In this document: positions 7,554 to 16,304 of the stretch, piece after piece
How positions within the stretch are numbered: the first letter of the stretch is position 1
How the letters are laid out: every line of letters begins with the position of its first letter
Assembly: GCA_029667085.1 (NCBI GenBank)
Contig: JARUHJ010000002.1
Location: 452,054-516,053, forward strand
DNA from: Deltaproteobacteria bacterium IMCC39524
GTDB taxonomy: Bacteria > Desulfobacterota > Desulfuromonadia > Desulfuromonadales > BM103
Direction of reading: 5' to 3'
Length of the DNA stretch: 64,000 nucleotides
Made by a program: the position numbers and the translations under genes
The notes under the pieces: model-generated
Told to the model about the DNA's origin: nothing
Seen by the model: only the letters and a program-made list of their open reading frames with translations
The model's database searches: none

Positions 7554-9996
7554 GGTCCGTTTTGCAGGATGGATCGTCCTGTTGCTTGCAGTTCTTTGGC
7601 TTGGGGGGTGTACCACCGCCATGCAGGCTCGTTCAGCTTTTGAAGAAGCCGAGCTTCTTGCCGACGAAGAAAATTACGACCTGGCGATTGAAAAATATGC
7701 CGAAGCAATCGAGTTAGAACCCAGCAGCAAAACCTATCGGTTAAAAATGGTCTCTGCCAAGACACGTGCCGCAGCCACGCATATCAGGAGAGCACGTGCT
7801 CTGAAAGAGGAAGGTAAATATTCCGAGGCGGTAGAAGAGTATCGTATAGCGGAAGGTTTTGACCAGAGTGTAGAGGTCGCTGCTCAGGAAGCGAATGAGC
7901 TACTACAACTTATTGAAGCTCAGAAACTTGCTGAAGAAGGTGCATCTTTCTGGGGAACAGGAAAGCTGCTCCCGGCAAGAAAGGCCATCGAAAAATCTTT
8001 GAAGCTGGACCCTCAGAATGCCCGTGCTTTGGCGATCAAAGATCTAATCGAACGCGATCAAAAGAAAATTTCTATGGATGGCATTGAACTGGACGTGGCC
8101 TCAGAGGAGCCGATCACCCTGAGTTTCAAGGATGCTGACATCAAAGAAGTCTTTGGAATCCTGTCGCAACTGAGTGGAATCAACTTTATCTTTGATGAGG
8201 AGATTCGCGATCAGTCCATTTCTGTTCTTCTGGAAAAAGCCAGCTTCCTCCAGGCGATGGAACTGATTCTACAGATGAACGCTCTTGATAAGAAAGTCCT
8301 CAACGGCAAGACCATTATTATTTATCCGCAATCCCGCGAGAAAAACAAACAGTATGACGACCAGATTATTCAAACTTTCTACCTGTCACATATCGATGCT
8401 AAGAAAGCAGTCAACCTGTTGCGCACCATGCTGCAGTTACGCAAGATTTACGTCCACGAGGAGCGGAATGCTATCGTCGTACGTGATAAACCAGAGGTTA
8501 TTAAACTGGCGGAGCAGATTCTCCAAGCCGCTGATCGCTCGGATTCTGAGGTGCTCTTTGATGTCGAAGTTCTTGCGGTCAGGGACACAGATAACCTGAA
8601 TTTTGGCCCTAAGCTTAGTACTTATTCGACAAAGGTTGGTTTTGGTGCAGTGACAGGTGCCGACGGCGTCATCGGCGCGATTCCCGACTCTATAGTCACA
8701 CAAAGTCTCAGCGGGCTAGAAACCTTCTATACGGTTCCCTCGGCCACTTTTGATTATGCGAAGACCTTGAGCACGACAGAGCTTTTGGCGAGCCCTAAAA
8801 TTAGGGTCAAGAACAACGAAAAGGCCAAGGTCCATATCGGCAAGCGTGACCCGATCGTAACTACGACACAAGTCGGCACCTCCGACTCAACGACTCAGAA
8901 CGTCCAGTATGTTGACTCCGGTATTAAACTCGACATAGAACCAACGGTGCAGCTTGATGGGACCGTCCTGACGAAGATAACGCTGGAAGTCAGCACGGCA
9001 GAAAGATTGGATTCTACTGATACAACAGGTGAATCACCGATTGCTCTCACTACAACCAATGCACAGACCTCCCTGGTGTTGCTTGATGGCGCACGGACCA
9101 TCCTCGGTGGCTTATTCGAAGATAACACCAGTAGCACTAAAACCACGTTCCCCTTTCTCGGTGAGATCCCATTTCTTGGCGACCTGTTCTCGAATTTCTC
9201 AAATTTTGAGGAGAAGCGCGAAATAATCCTGTCGATAACGCCCTACATTATCAAAAAAGTCGAACTTCCTGATGTCGATATTGCCACTATCTGGTCCGGT
9301 GGAGAAGACGATCTTAAGGACGGACCGAATTTTGGTTCTTTTGCTCAGCCTTTGCTGAGTGAGGTAGAAGCGACCCAGCCTCGTACTTCTCCTGCTGCCA
9401 AGCCCCCGCAGTTGAAAATGACTTCTGATGATGAGGCACCATCGCTGAACGAGACACCGGTCCCGACGCAACCGATAGTTCCTACGGAACAAGTAATGCC
9501 ACCCGTTGAAGCCGTTCCACTCGAAGTGCTTACTGAACAGGTGGAAATCGGTGCGCCCATCGTTTTGCCAATGCCTGAAAAAGCCCCTGCTTCCATTAAC
9601 TTTTCCGGGCCAAAAGAGGTTAAAAAAGGTTCTGAGTTTTCTCTTGCCGTACAAGTCAAAGACGTAGAGCAACTTTACAGCGCACCTCTTTTTGTCAAGT
9701 ATGACCCGGCTATTCTTGAGCTGATGAGCCTCAATGAAGGAGTTTTCCTCAAACAAGATGGCCAGTCCACGGTGTTCTCCAGCAGCCCCAATCGCACTAC
9801 GGGGCAGGTTATTGTCGGTTACAAGCAGGGAACCGGTGGTAAGGGCGCTTCAGGGGCGGGCGTTTTGTTCAACCTCAATTTCAAAGCTCTTACAGAGGGA
9901 GAAACGACGCTTGAAGTGAATCGTGTCAATTTCCGTAACCCGGAAGGTGTCCGTCTGCAGGTTGCTCCTGAGCCGGTCACAATAGAGATCCGTTGA
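7537..9996 (+). CDS. gspD: Lipoprotein secretin (GspD/PilQ family) with TPR and C-terminal cohesin-like domain
   Basis: Outer-membrane pore of the secretion/pilus system. Domains in order: signal peptide with lipobox LGGC (lipidated Cys25); TPR-like helices about 30-160; STN/N0-like domain about 185-255 (ITLSFKDADIKEVFGIL); N1-type domain about 270-340; secretin beta-barrel about 395-580 with the characteristic VPFLGEIP-like loop (TFPFLGEIPFLGDLF); Pro-rich linker; and a cohesin type I-like domain about 690-815 (SLAVQVKDVEQLYSAPLFVKYDPAILE). It overlaps the PilP-like gene. The TPR may replace a separate pilotin such as PilF/PilW, and the cohesin domain may face the periplasm or exterior; both roles are inference. 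Confidence 0.9.
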   Translation: MVRINKVRFAGWIVLLLAVLWLGGCTTAMQARSAFEEAELLADEENYDLAIEKYAEAIELEPSSKTYRLKMVSAKTRAAATHIRRARALKEEGKYSEAVEEYRIAEGFDQSVEVAAQEANELLQLIEAQKLAEEGASFWGTGKLLPARKAIEKSLKLDPQNARALAIKDLIERDQKKISMDGIELDVASEEPITLSFKDADIKEVFGILSQLSGINFIFDEEIRDQSISVLLEKASFLQAMELILQMNALDKKVLNGKTIIIYPQSREKNKQYDDQIIQTFYLSHIDAKKAVNLLRTMLQLRKIYVHEERNAIVVRDKPEVIKLAEQILQAADRSDSEVLFDVEVLAVRDTDNLNFGPKLSTYSTKVGFGAVTGADGVIGAIPDSIVTQSLSGLETFYTVPSATFDYAKTLSTTELLASPKIRVKNNEKAKVHIGKRDPIVTTTQVGTSDSTTQNVQYVDSGIKLDIEPTVQLDGTVLTKITLEVSTAERLDSTDTTGESPIALTTTNAQTSLVLLDGARTILGGLFEDNTSSTKTTFPFLGEIPFLGDLFSNFSNFEEKREIILSITPYIIKKVELPDVDIATIWSGGEDDLKDGPNFGSFAQPLLSEVEATQPRTSPAAKPPQLKMTSDDEAPSLNETPVPTQPIVPTEQVMPPVEAVPLEVLTEQVEIGAPIVLPMPEKAPASINFSGPKEVKKGSEFSLAVQVKDVEQLYSAPLFVKYDPAILELMSLNEGVFLKQDGQSTVFSSSPNRTTGQVIVGYKQGTGGKGASGAGVLFNLNFKALTEGETTLEVNRVNFRNPEGVRLQVAPEPVTIEIR

Positions 9997-10490
9997 GTCT
10001 GTCGCACTACATATCAAGGTCTAGAGGACAACGTGGCCTGACTCTCTTGGAGATGATTATTGCCCTGGCGATTCTGGCTGTCCTTGCCACGGTGGTTGTG
10101 CCGATGGCCGAGGTCACAGCGATGCGTGGCAAAGAATTGGAGCTGAGACGCTCTTTGCGCGAAATTCGCACCGCGATTGATCATTACAAGGCTGATTTTG
10201 ATAAGGCTGTAGAAGAAAAAAAGATTATTGCTGCGATCGACGAAACCGGCTATCCGGAGGACCTTGAGTCTCTTTTGGAAGGCGACGATTGGGGCGGTCT
10301 CTACCCTTATAAACGCAAATATCTGCGGCGTTTGCCGAAAGACCCTTTCGACGAGTATGATGAGGGCTGGGGGTTGCGCTCATACAAGGACGATCCGGAT
10401 TCGACTTTTTACAGTGGTGACGATGTTTACGATGTTTATTCCCAGAGTCAGCGAATGGCCCTGGATGGCACACCTTACAACACGTGGTGA
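9993..10490 (+). CDS. GspG-type pseudopilin
   Basis: The class III prepilin leader QRG|LTLLEMIIALAIL has the cleavage Gly and Glu at +5, followed by the hydrophobic helix and a soluble domain with GspG-like WGGLYPYKRKYLRRLPKDPF. At about 165 residues it is typical of a major pseudopilin. The start is a TTG overlapping the secretin stop, with GAGA upstream. The C-terminus (LDGTPYNTW) is nearly repeated by the next gene, indicating tandem duplication of a pseudopilin. No prepilin peptidase is present in this window, so processing must be supplied elsewhere. Confidence 0.82.
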   Translation: MSLSHYISRSRGQRGLTLLEMIIALAILAVLATVVVPMAEVTAMRGKELELRRSLREIRTAIDHYKADFDKAVEEKKIIAAIDETGYPEDLESLLEGDDWGGLYPYKRKYLRRLPKDPFDEYDEGWGLRSYKDDPDSTFYSGDDVYDVYSQSQRMALDGTPYNTW

Positions 10491-10495
10491 AACGC

Positions 10496-10903
10496 ATGAG
10501 CTTGCAAGATAAAAAAAGATCACAGCGGGGTTTTACGCTGATCGAGTTGCTGATCGTCATGTCCATCATCGGCATCCTGGCCAGCATTGTTGTGCCGAAC
10601 TACCAGCGCAACCTGATAAAGGCCCGCGAAGCAGTACTGATGGAAGACTTGCACCAGATGCGTCGTGCTATCGATGCTTATTTCGCCGATAACATCAAAT
10701 ATCCCGAGTCGCTCGAGGACCTGGTCGACAGTAAATACCTGCGTGACATACCTCGTGACCCCTTCACTAAGGAAACAGATACCTGGGAAGAGGTTGCACC
10801 GACCCCTTCTATTGAAGGTGAGTTTGCCGAGGGCGGGATGGAGGACGTGCATAGTGGTAGCGACCTGATCGGGCTGAACGGTATTCCTTACCGGGATTGG
10901 TAG
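10496..10903 (+). CDS. GspG/PilA-like pseudopilin, second copy
   Basis: The leader QRG|FTLIELLIVMSIIGILASIVVPNYQ is a canonical type IV prepilin signal with Glu at +5. The soluble part (YPESLEDLVDSKYLRDIPRDPFT) is GspG-like and ends in LNGIPYRDW, matching the tail of the preceding pseudopilin. It is only about 135 residues, shorter than its neighbour. ATG 10496 is taken as start; an upstream GTG at 10484 overlaps the previous stop. It closes the secretion operon, and a non-coding gap of about 120 bases precedes ftsE. Confidence 0.85.
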   Translation: MSLQDKKRSQRGFTLIELLIVMSIIGILASIVVPNYQRNLIKAREAVLMEDLHQMRRAIDAYFADNIKYPESLEDLVDSKYLRDIPRDPFTKETDTWEEVAPTPSIEGEFAEGGMEDVHSGSDLIGLNGIPYRDW

Positions 10904-11022
10904 ACACAAGACTTCAGACCCTGTCATGATCAGTCATTATATGACTGGAACTGACTCGGTCCCCTTTGGTTCTCGTCAGGTTATGCCTGTCCTTTTAATT
11001 CGATCTTTACAGATGCAGGATT

Positions 11023-11724
11023 ATGATTCAGCTCTTTAATGTCTGCAAGGCATACCAGCGTGATCAGAACGCTCTGAACGATGTCACTCTCAAGGTCGAG
11101 AAGGGCGAATTCGTTTATCTGACCGGGCCCTCCGGTGCGGGTAAGTCCACCCTGCTCAAACTCCTCTACTGTGCTGAACGCCCGACGCGTGGACAGATCC
11201 TTGTTAACGGGCGCAATATCACCCGTTATGGGCCTGCTCGTATCCCTTATCTCAGGCGCAATCTCGGTATCATCTTCCAGGATTTCAAATTACTGAAACG
11301 ACGTACTGTCTTTGAAAATGTCGCTTTTCCTTTAGAGGTTCAGGGCCGCAAGCGATTTGAAATCAGCAAGAAGGTCTACCAGACCCTGAAAAGCGTTGGG
11401 CTTGAACATCGCCTCAATCATTACCCTTTACAACTCTCCGGCGGTGAACAGCAACGGGTTGCTGTCGCACGAGCCCTGGTGGTTGATCCACTGATCCTGT
11501 TGGCGGACGAGCCGACAGGGAACCTTGACCCGGAAGTGACTCTTGATATCATGGGTCTCTTCAAAGGGGCGAATGCCCGCGGCACAACCATTATTATGGC
11601 GACACATGATCGCAGCTTGATTCGTGAGTTCCCCAGACGGATTGTCTCGCTGGATGCGGGTCGTCTCGCCAATGATGATTTGCCACTCTTTCGTGGCACT
11701 GCCGTTAAAGCGGGGCAACCCTGA
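11023..11724 (+). CDS. ftsE: Cell-division ABC transporter ATP-binding protein FtsE
   Basis: The 233-residue ATPase has Walker A GPSGAGKST (about residues 35-43), signature LSGGEQQR, Walker B LILLADEPTGNLD and the H-loop ATHD. FtsE couples ATP hydrolysis through FtsX to activation of septal peptidoglycan hydrolases. It is followed directly by ftsX (one-base overlap) and an EnvC-type activator, the diagnostic order. The length matches the family. Confidence 0.95.
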   Translation: MIQLFNVCKAYQRDQNALNDVTLKVEKGEFVYLTGPSGAGKSTLLKLLYCAERPTRGQILVNGRNITRYGPARIPYLRRNLGIIFQDFKLLKRRTVFENVAFPLEVQGRKRFEISKKVYQTLKSVGLEHRLNHYPLQLSGGEQQRVAVARALVVDPLILLADEPTGNLDPEVTLDIMGLFKGANARGTTIIMATHDRSLIREFPRRIVSLDAGRLANDDLPLFRGTAVKAGQP

Positions 11725-12629
11725 TGCTCTTACGCTCTGGTTATTTCCTGAAACGTGCCTTGCGTAACATGCGGCAAAGCCCTGTGCTGAGCCTGGCCTC
11801 GATTGGCACTGTCGCCGTCGCTCTGGCTCTTCTGGCCTTTTTTGCCATCGCCGTTCTGAACGTTCAGCAACTGACCGCTTCATGGGGTGAGAATCTGGCT
11901 GTGGTTGCTTATCTCGAGGATGTCCCGGAAAAAAAAGTTGTTAATGGCTGGATCAAAGAGATTGAGAGCTATCCTGAGGTGGAAAAGGTCACCTTCGTGT
12001 CTCCCAAGGCCGCGCTTGAGCGTTTTAGCCAACGTCTCGGCGACGATGCGGATCTGATAGAGGGTCTTGGCGAAGATGTCTTGCCGGCATCCCTGGAGAT
12101 ATCTCTTGGTAGTGAGTGGCGCAGCAAGTCGTCTTTGACCTCGGTTGTCGAACGATTACGCAAGGATCAACGCTTTTCTGACCTGCAATATGGCCAGGGC
12201 TGGTTGGAGAAGCTGGAGGCTTTTCTCCTCTTGTTGCGCGTGGCGGGTTCTGCGCTCGGTGGCTTCCTGGTTTTTGCGGCATTGATCATTGTTGCCAACA
12301 CGATCAAGCTGACTCTCTATGCGCGTCAGGATGAACTTGAGGCAATGGCAATGGTTGGTGGGACGTCACTGTTCATCAAACTGCCTTACCTGGTTGAGGG
12401 TGCACTTCAGGGGCTCCTTGGAGGATTAACCGCACTCGGTTTGAGCTTTCTGGTGTTTCAGATTATTCTGCAAAAAACCCTGGGAAGTCTGCTGTTGATC
12501 ACCGGTATCGACACGATTCATTTCCTGCCGCCTGTCTGGCAAGGTTCGTTGGTCGTTGGGGGCGGGCTCATCGGCCTGATGGGTAGTCTTTTTGCCTTGC
12601 GTAAGTTTGTACGTTTCGGAGTGTCATGA
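11724..12629 (+). CDS. ftsX: Cell-division permease-like protein FtsX
   Basis: The 301-residue protein has a first membrane helix (about 21-43), a periplasmic domain of about 120 residues (VVAYLEDVPEKKVVNGWIKEIESYP), and three C-terminal helices (about 175-200, 222-248, 270-292): the type VII ABC topology of FtsX. The periplasmic loop recruits an EnvC-like activator, which is encoded next with a four-base overlap. Confidence 0.94.
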   Translation: MLLRSGYFLKRALRNMRQSPVLSLASIGTVAVALALLAFFAIAVLNVQQLTASWGENLAVVAYLEDVPEKKVVNGWIKEIESYPEVEKVTFVSPKAALERFSQRLGDDADLIEGLGEDVLPASLEISLGSEWRSKSSLTSVVERLRKDQRFSDLQYGQGWLEKLEAFLLLLRVAGSALGGFLVFAALIIVANTIKLTLYARQDELEAMAMVGGTSLFIKLPYLVEGALQGLLGGLTALGLSFLVFQIILQKTLGSLLLITGIDTIHFLPPVWQGSLVVGGGLIGLMGSLFALRKFVRFGVS

Positions 12630-13798
12630 AAAGGCTGCGTGACGCAATCGGCAAGAGGGTTTGTGCGCTGTTGTTTGTCGGTCTTGCTGTGTCATTTGTC
12701 CCGTCTGCTGTTGTTGCTGACGACCTGAATGAGAGCAAAGAACGCCTCAATAAGATCCAGAAACAGATCGAAGAGGCCTTGCAGGGGCTGCGTAACAAAG
12801 AGTCGCAAAGCGGTACCCTCTCGGAAGAACTCGCTCGTCTCTCAGCTGAAACGCGCAGAATTGAAAAGCTGACTCAAAAAAGTAACCAACAACTCTCAGA
12901 GCTTTCTGCTCGCCTGGAAAAACAGCGCCATTCCCTCAAAGAGATTGAACAGCAACAGGACCAGACTGAACAACAGATTCGTCACCGTCTCGTGGCCCTC
13001 TACAAAACCGGCGAAGTCGGTTTGATCAAAGCCTTGCTCTCAGAAGCGGAAAGTCCGCGTGAAATTGCCGAAAAGTATGTTTTCTTGTCCAGAATGGTCA
13101 GACATGATCGTGCCCTGCTCGTCGAGTACCGCCAACAATCGGAGTCTCATCGTGTTCTTATGGTTGAGTTAGAGGCTTTGCGTAAAAAGCAAGCCGCTGT
13201 GGTCGACCGCCGCAAAGACGAAAAGGAAGCTCTCCGCAGAGCACGAAACAGTAAAAAAGCTCTGCTGGCTAAAGTGAATCAGGATGCTGACCTGTTGGAA
13301 GGCGTTGTGCAGGAATTAAAGACCAAGGCCTTGCGTCTTAACGGGCTCGTTAAAAAACTTGAAACAGAGCAGACGCAACCCTATACTGGGCCTTTGGATG
13401 GCCTTTCTTCGCAGAAGGGCCGTTTGTTTTGGCCTGTCCCAGGCAAGCTAAGGGTTGGTTTTGGGACCAGCCGTCATGGCGATCTTGGTACGCTCATTGA
13501 GAGTCATGGCTTCGATATAGAAGCGGCTTCCGGAACCCCTGTGAATGCTGCGGCTGCAGGTAGAGTCATCTTTGCCAAACGTCTGCGTGGTTATGGTAAA
13601 CTGATGATTGTCGACCATGGAGAAAAGTTTTATACCCTCTATGCTCATGTGGCCAGTTTCACAAAGAAGCTTGGAGACATGGTTGCTGCTCAGGAAGTGA
13701 TAGCTTTTTCTGGCTTTGAAGGCCGGGATGCTGTTTATTTTGAGATTCGCCAGGGGGGCAAGCCTATTGACCCATCGAGCTGGTTGAGGCCGCGTTAA
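12626..13798 (+). CDS. envC: EnvC-type murein hydrolase activator (coiled coil plus LytM domain)
   Basis: A signal peptide (about 1-32), long coiled coil (about 35-250) and C-terminal LytM/M23 domain (about 270-390) are visible. The domain appears catalytically degenerate: the first-metal His of the HxGxD motif is Ser (SHGFD) and the HxH motif is absent (YFEIR), as in EnvC activators that switch on amidases rather than cut. Direct overlap with ftsX supports activation by the FtsEX complex at the division site. The cognate amidase is not in the window. Confidence 0.88.
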   Translation: MKRLRDAIGKRVCALLFVGLAVSFVPSAVVADDLNESKERLNKIQKQIEEALQGLRNKESQSGTLSEELARLSAETRRIEKLTQKSNQQLSELSARLEKQRHSLKEIEQQQDQTEQQIRHRLVALYKTGEVGLIKALLSEAESPREIAEKYVFLSRMVRHDRALLVEYRQQSESHRVLMVELEALRKKQAAVVDRRKDEKEALRRARNSKKALLAKVNQDADLLEGVVQELKTKALRLNGLVKKLETEQTQPYTGPLDGLSSQKGRLFWPVPGKLRVGFGTSRHGDLGTLIESHGFDIEAASGTPVNAAAAGRVIFAKRLRGYGKLMIVDHGEKFYTLYAHVASFTKKLGDMVAAQEVIAFSGFEGRDAVYFEIRQGGKPIDPSSWLRPR

Positions 13799-13813
13799 TA
13801 TCTGGAGGAAAGT

Positions 13814-15115
13814 ATGCGTCAAAAAAAACGACCAATTCTTCTGCTGACCAGCGTTCTTGTTCTGTTGTTCGGTCTACTCTTGTTCGGTCGTATTGATGTG
13901 CGTCAGGCCGATGCCGCGACAGACTACCAGGAGCTGCAATTATTTACGGACGTGCTGACGATCGTCAAGCGTAGCTACGTGGAAGAGGTGACAATCAAGG
14001 ACCTGGTTTATGGTGCCATCGATGGGATGCTCGCTTCACTCGATCCTCATTCAGGCTTCATGTCTCCGGAAATTTACAAGGAGATGAAGGTTGACACCCG
14101 TGGCGAGTTTGGGGGCCTTGGCATTGAAATATCCCAACGAGACGGGGTACTGACCATCGTTTCGCCTATTGAAGACACTCCCGCTTCACGTGCCGGTTTA
14201 CAGGCTGGCGACCATATCCTGAAAATTGAAGATGAGTATACAAAGGATATGGAAATCATGGAGGCTGTGCAGCTCATGCGTGGCAAACCAGGAACTTCAA
14301 TTTCTATTACGATCATGCGGTCAGGTTTTGAGAAACCTCAGCCTTTTATCCTCGAACGTGAAGTCATCAAGGTCAAGAGTGTAAAATCAAGGACTCTCGA
14401 AAATGGCTTTGGTTATGTCCGCCTGGCCCAGTTCCAGGAACGCTCAGGCGAGGATCTTGGTAAGGCCCTGGACAGGTTGCGGAACGAAAATGGCGGTTCC
14501 TTAAAGGGGCTGGTGCTGGATCTTCGCAACAACCCCGGCGGTCTTCTGGATCAGGCTGTTGAAGTGAGTGATAAATTCATCACCGAGGGTTTGATCGTTT
14601 ATACCAAGGGCCGCGAAGACGATGCGCAGATGGAGTTTTCCGCTTTGCGTAGCGGCACCGAACCCGATTACCCAATGGTTGTTCTGATAAACGGTGGCAG
14701 TGCCAGTGCTTCGGAGATTGTTGCAGGAGCCCTGCAGGATCAAGGTCGTGCGGTGATTATGGGGACGCAAAGTTTTGGCAAAGGTTCGGTACAGACGATC
14801 ATTCCGCTGAGTGATGAATCTGGTCTGCGTCTGACGACTGCGAAATATTACACGCCGAACGGGACTTCGATTCAGGCCCGGGGCATTGTTCCTGACATCG
14901 AGGTGATGCAGAGCGAAGTGAAAAACGTTAAAGATATGAGTCATTTTCGGGAAAAGGATTTGAAGAATCATTTCAATACAGAAACTAATGGCGACGACGC
15001 CCCCCAAGAGGAAGAGACTCTCCTCGATGAAGAGACCCGCAAAGACTTTCAATTGATGCGTGCCCTTGACCTGCTTAAAGGCTGGACGATTTTCCAGGGT
15101 TTGAAAGCCGCCTGA
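13814..15115 (+). CDS. ctpA: Carboxy-terminal processing protease CtpA/Prc (family S41)
   Basis: The 433-residue periplasmic serine protease has a signal peptide or anchor (about 9-25), N-terminal helical region, PDZ domain (about 95-180, GGLGIEISQRDG... AGLQAGDHIL) and S41 catalytic core with the Ser in GGSASASEIV and the Lys in GKGSVQ. CtpA enzymes trim C-termini of envelope proteins, often peptidoglycan hydrolases, consistent with the EnvC neighbour. A strong ribosome-binding site (GGAGGA) precedes the ATG. The C-terminal 60 residues are acidic. Confidence 0.94.
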   Translation: MRQKKRPILLLTSVLVLLFGLLLFGRIDVRQADAATDYQELQLFTDVLTIVKRSYVEEVTIKDLVYGAIDGMLASLDPHSGFMSPEIYKEMKVDTRGEFGGLGIEISQRDGVLTIVSPIEDTPASRAGLQAGDHILKIEDEYTKDMEIMEAVQLMRGKPGTSISITIMRSGFEKPQPFILEREVIKVKSVKSRTLENGFGYVRLAQFQERSGEDLGKALDRLRNENGGSLKGLVLDLRNNPGGLLDQAVEVSDKFITEGLIVYTKGREDDAQMEFSALRSGTEPDYPMVVLINGGSASASEIVAGALQDQGRAVIMGTQSFGKGSVQTIIPLSDESGLRLTTAKYYTPNGTSIQARGIVPDIEVMQSEVKNVKDMSHFREKDLKNHFNTETNGDDAPQEEETLLDEETRKDFQLMRALDLLKGWTIFQGLKAA

Positions 15116-15152
15116 ATCAACCCTTTATCGGTCTAAACAAGAAGAGTTGTTG

Positions 15153-16304
15153 ATGAAGAAACGAACCCAGCGGCGCCGCCCGAAAAAGCGGCGCCCTGAT
15201 TTTTTATTGAAAAACAAGCTCCTTTTGTTGATTCTTGGAGTGGCCGGCCTGCTGGTCTTCAGTATGGTGTTTTTTGCTCGTATGGAAGAGCAACCATCCG
15301 CTCCGGCTCCAAAGCCTGTGGCGAAGCCGCAGGTGGACCCCCTCAAGAAAGTTCATGCAGAGGTTGAGGCGTTTCTGGCTGCTCTTAATGTTTCTGGCAA
15401 GGACATTCAGCGGGATCTCAGTTATGAGCCTGCCCGCTACATGCTTGAAGGCGCCTTCCCTGCTCCTGAACTGGTCGACGGGTTTAAGGCCCGAATCCAG
15501 CAATTACCCGGTGACTATCTCGTTCGTTTCCGTGAATCCAACTCACTGGCTGTTGAGAACAATCGCCGCACTGTGATCGTTCTCCACTTTGTATCGCCGA
15601 AACCTGATCTGCCTGACGGACCTCTTGTGACGATCATCATGGATGATCTTGGCAGGAGCCTTTACATGGCAGAGGCTCTTCTGGCGTTGCCGCAGGCAGT
15701 GACTTTTGCAATCATTCCTGGAGAAGCTCAGGCTGTTCAGGTTGCCGAACTCGCTTATGCCGGTGATCGTGAAGTCATGTTGCACACACCTATGGAACCT
15801 CAAGGCTATCCTGCTGTTAATCCAGGAGAAGATGCCCTCTTTGTAGAATATAGTGATCAAGAGATTCGCAGACGTTTAGATCAGTTCCTGGCGTATATCC
15901 CACACGTAACCGGCATCAACAATCATATGGGGTCGCGTTTTACGGAAGATGCCAGAGCTTTAACGCCGGTTATGAAAAGTCTCCAGGAAAAAGGCTTGTT
16001 TTTTGTTGATAGCCGAACGACAGGCCGTACGCTAGCCGCTGAGACCGCACGCCGTTACAATGTGCCAACGATGGAGCGTGATGTCTTTCTGGATAATGTC
16101 GCCGAGGTGAATGCGATTGTGACGCAAATACAGAAATTGGAGGCTAAGGCACGCAAACAGGGCATGGCGATTGGTATCTGCCACCCCTATCCGGAGACGT
16201 TGGAGGCCCTGCGCAGAGAGCTTCCCGGGTTGGTCGAACGCGGCATCTCGCTGGTGCCGGTTTCAGTTCTGTTGCAGAAAAAAGCTTTGGCTCAGGGGAG
16301 TTGA
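15153..16304 (+). CDS. Divergent polysaccharide deacetylase (YibQ/DUF610 family)
   Basis: The product has a basic N-terminus (KKRTQRRRPKKRR), one membrane helix (about 28-46), a variable linker, and a NodB-like domain (about 155-375) with IMDDLG, HTPMEPQGYP, NNHMGSRFT and DSRTT motifs typical of divergent polysaccharide deacetylases. Following FtsEX-EnvC-CtpA it probably acts in peptidoglycan or envelope polysaccharide metabolism, but the substrate is not established. ATG 15153 is preferred to TTGs at 15147/15150. The 3' end overlaps the convergent ParA-like gene by 13 bases with no visible terminator. Confidence 0.85.
   Translation: MKKRTQRRRPKKRRPDFLLKNKLLLLILGVAGLLVFSMVFFARMEEQPSAPAPKPVAKPQVDPLKKVHAEVEAFLAALNVSGKDIQRDLSYEPARYMLEGAFPAPELVDGFKARIQQLPGDYLVRFRESNSLAVENNRRTVIVLHFVSPKPDLPDGPLVTIIMDDLGRSLYMAEALLALPQAVTFAIIPGEAQAVQVAELAYAGDREVMLHTPMEPQGYPAVNPGEDALFVEYSDQEIRRRLDQFLAYIPHVTGINNHMGSRFTEDARALTPVMKSLQEKGLFFVDSRTTGRTLAAETARRYNVPTMERDVFLDNVAEVNAIVTQIQKLEAKARKQGMAIGICHPYPETLEALRRELPGLVERGISLVPVSVLLQKKALAQGS

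Noticed and set aside
7525..7560. tRNA-like GGTTCGAATC sequence
   Set aside because: It lies inside the overlap of the PilP-like and secretin genes and no cloverleaf can be built around it.
13400..13798. EnvC-like protein as an active M23 endopeptidase
   Set aside because: The zinc ligands of both HxGxD and HxH motifs are missing, so an activator role is preferred.
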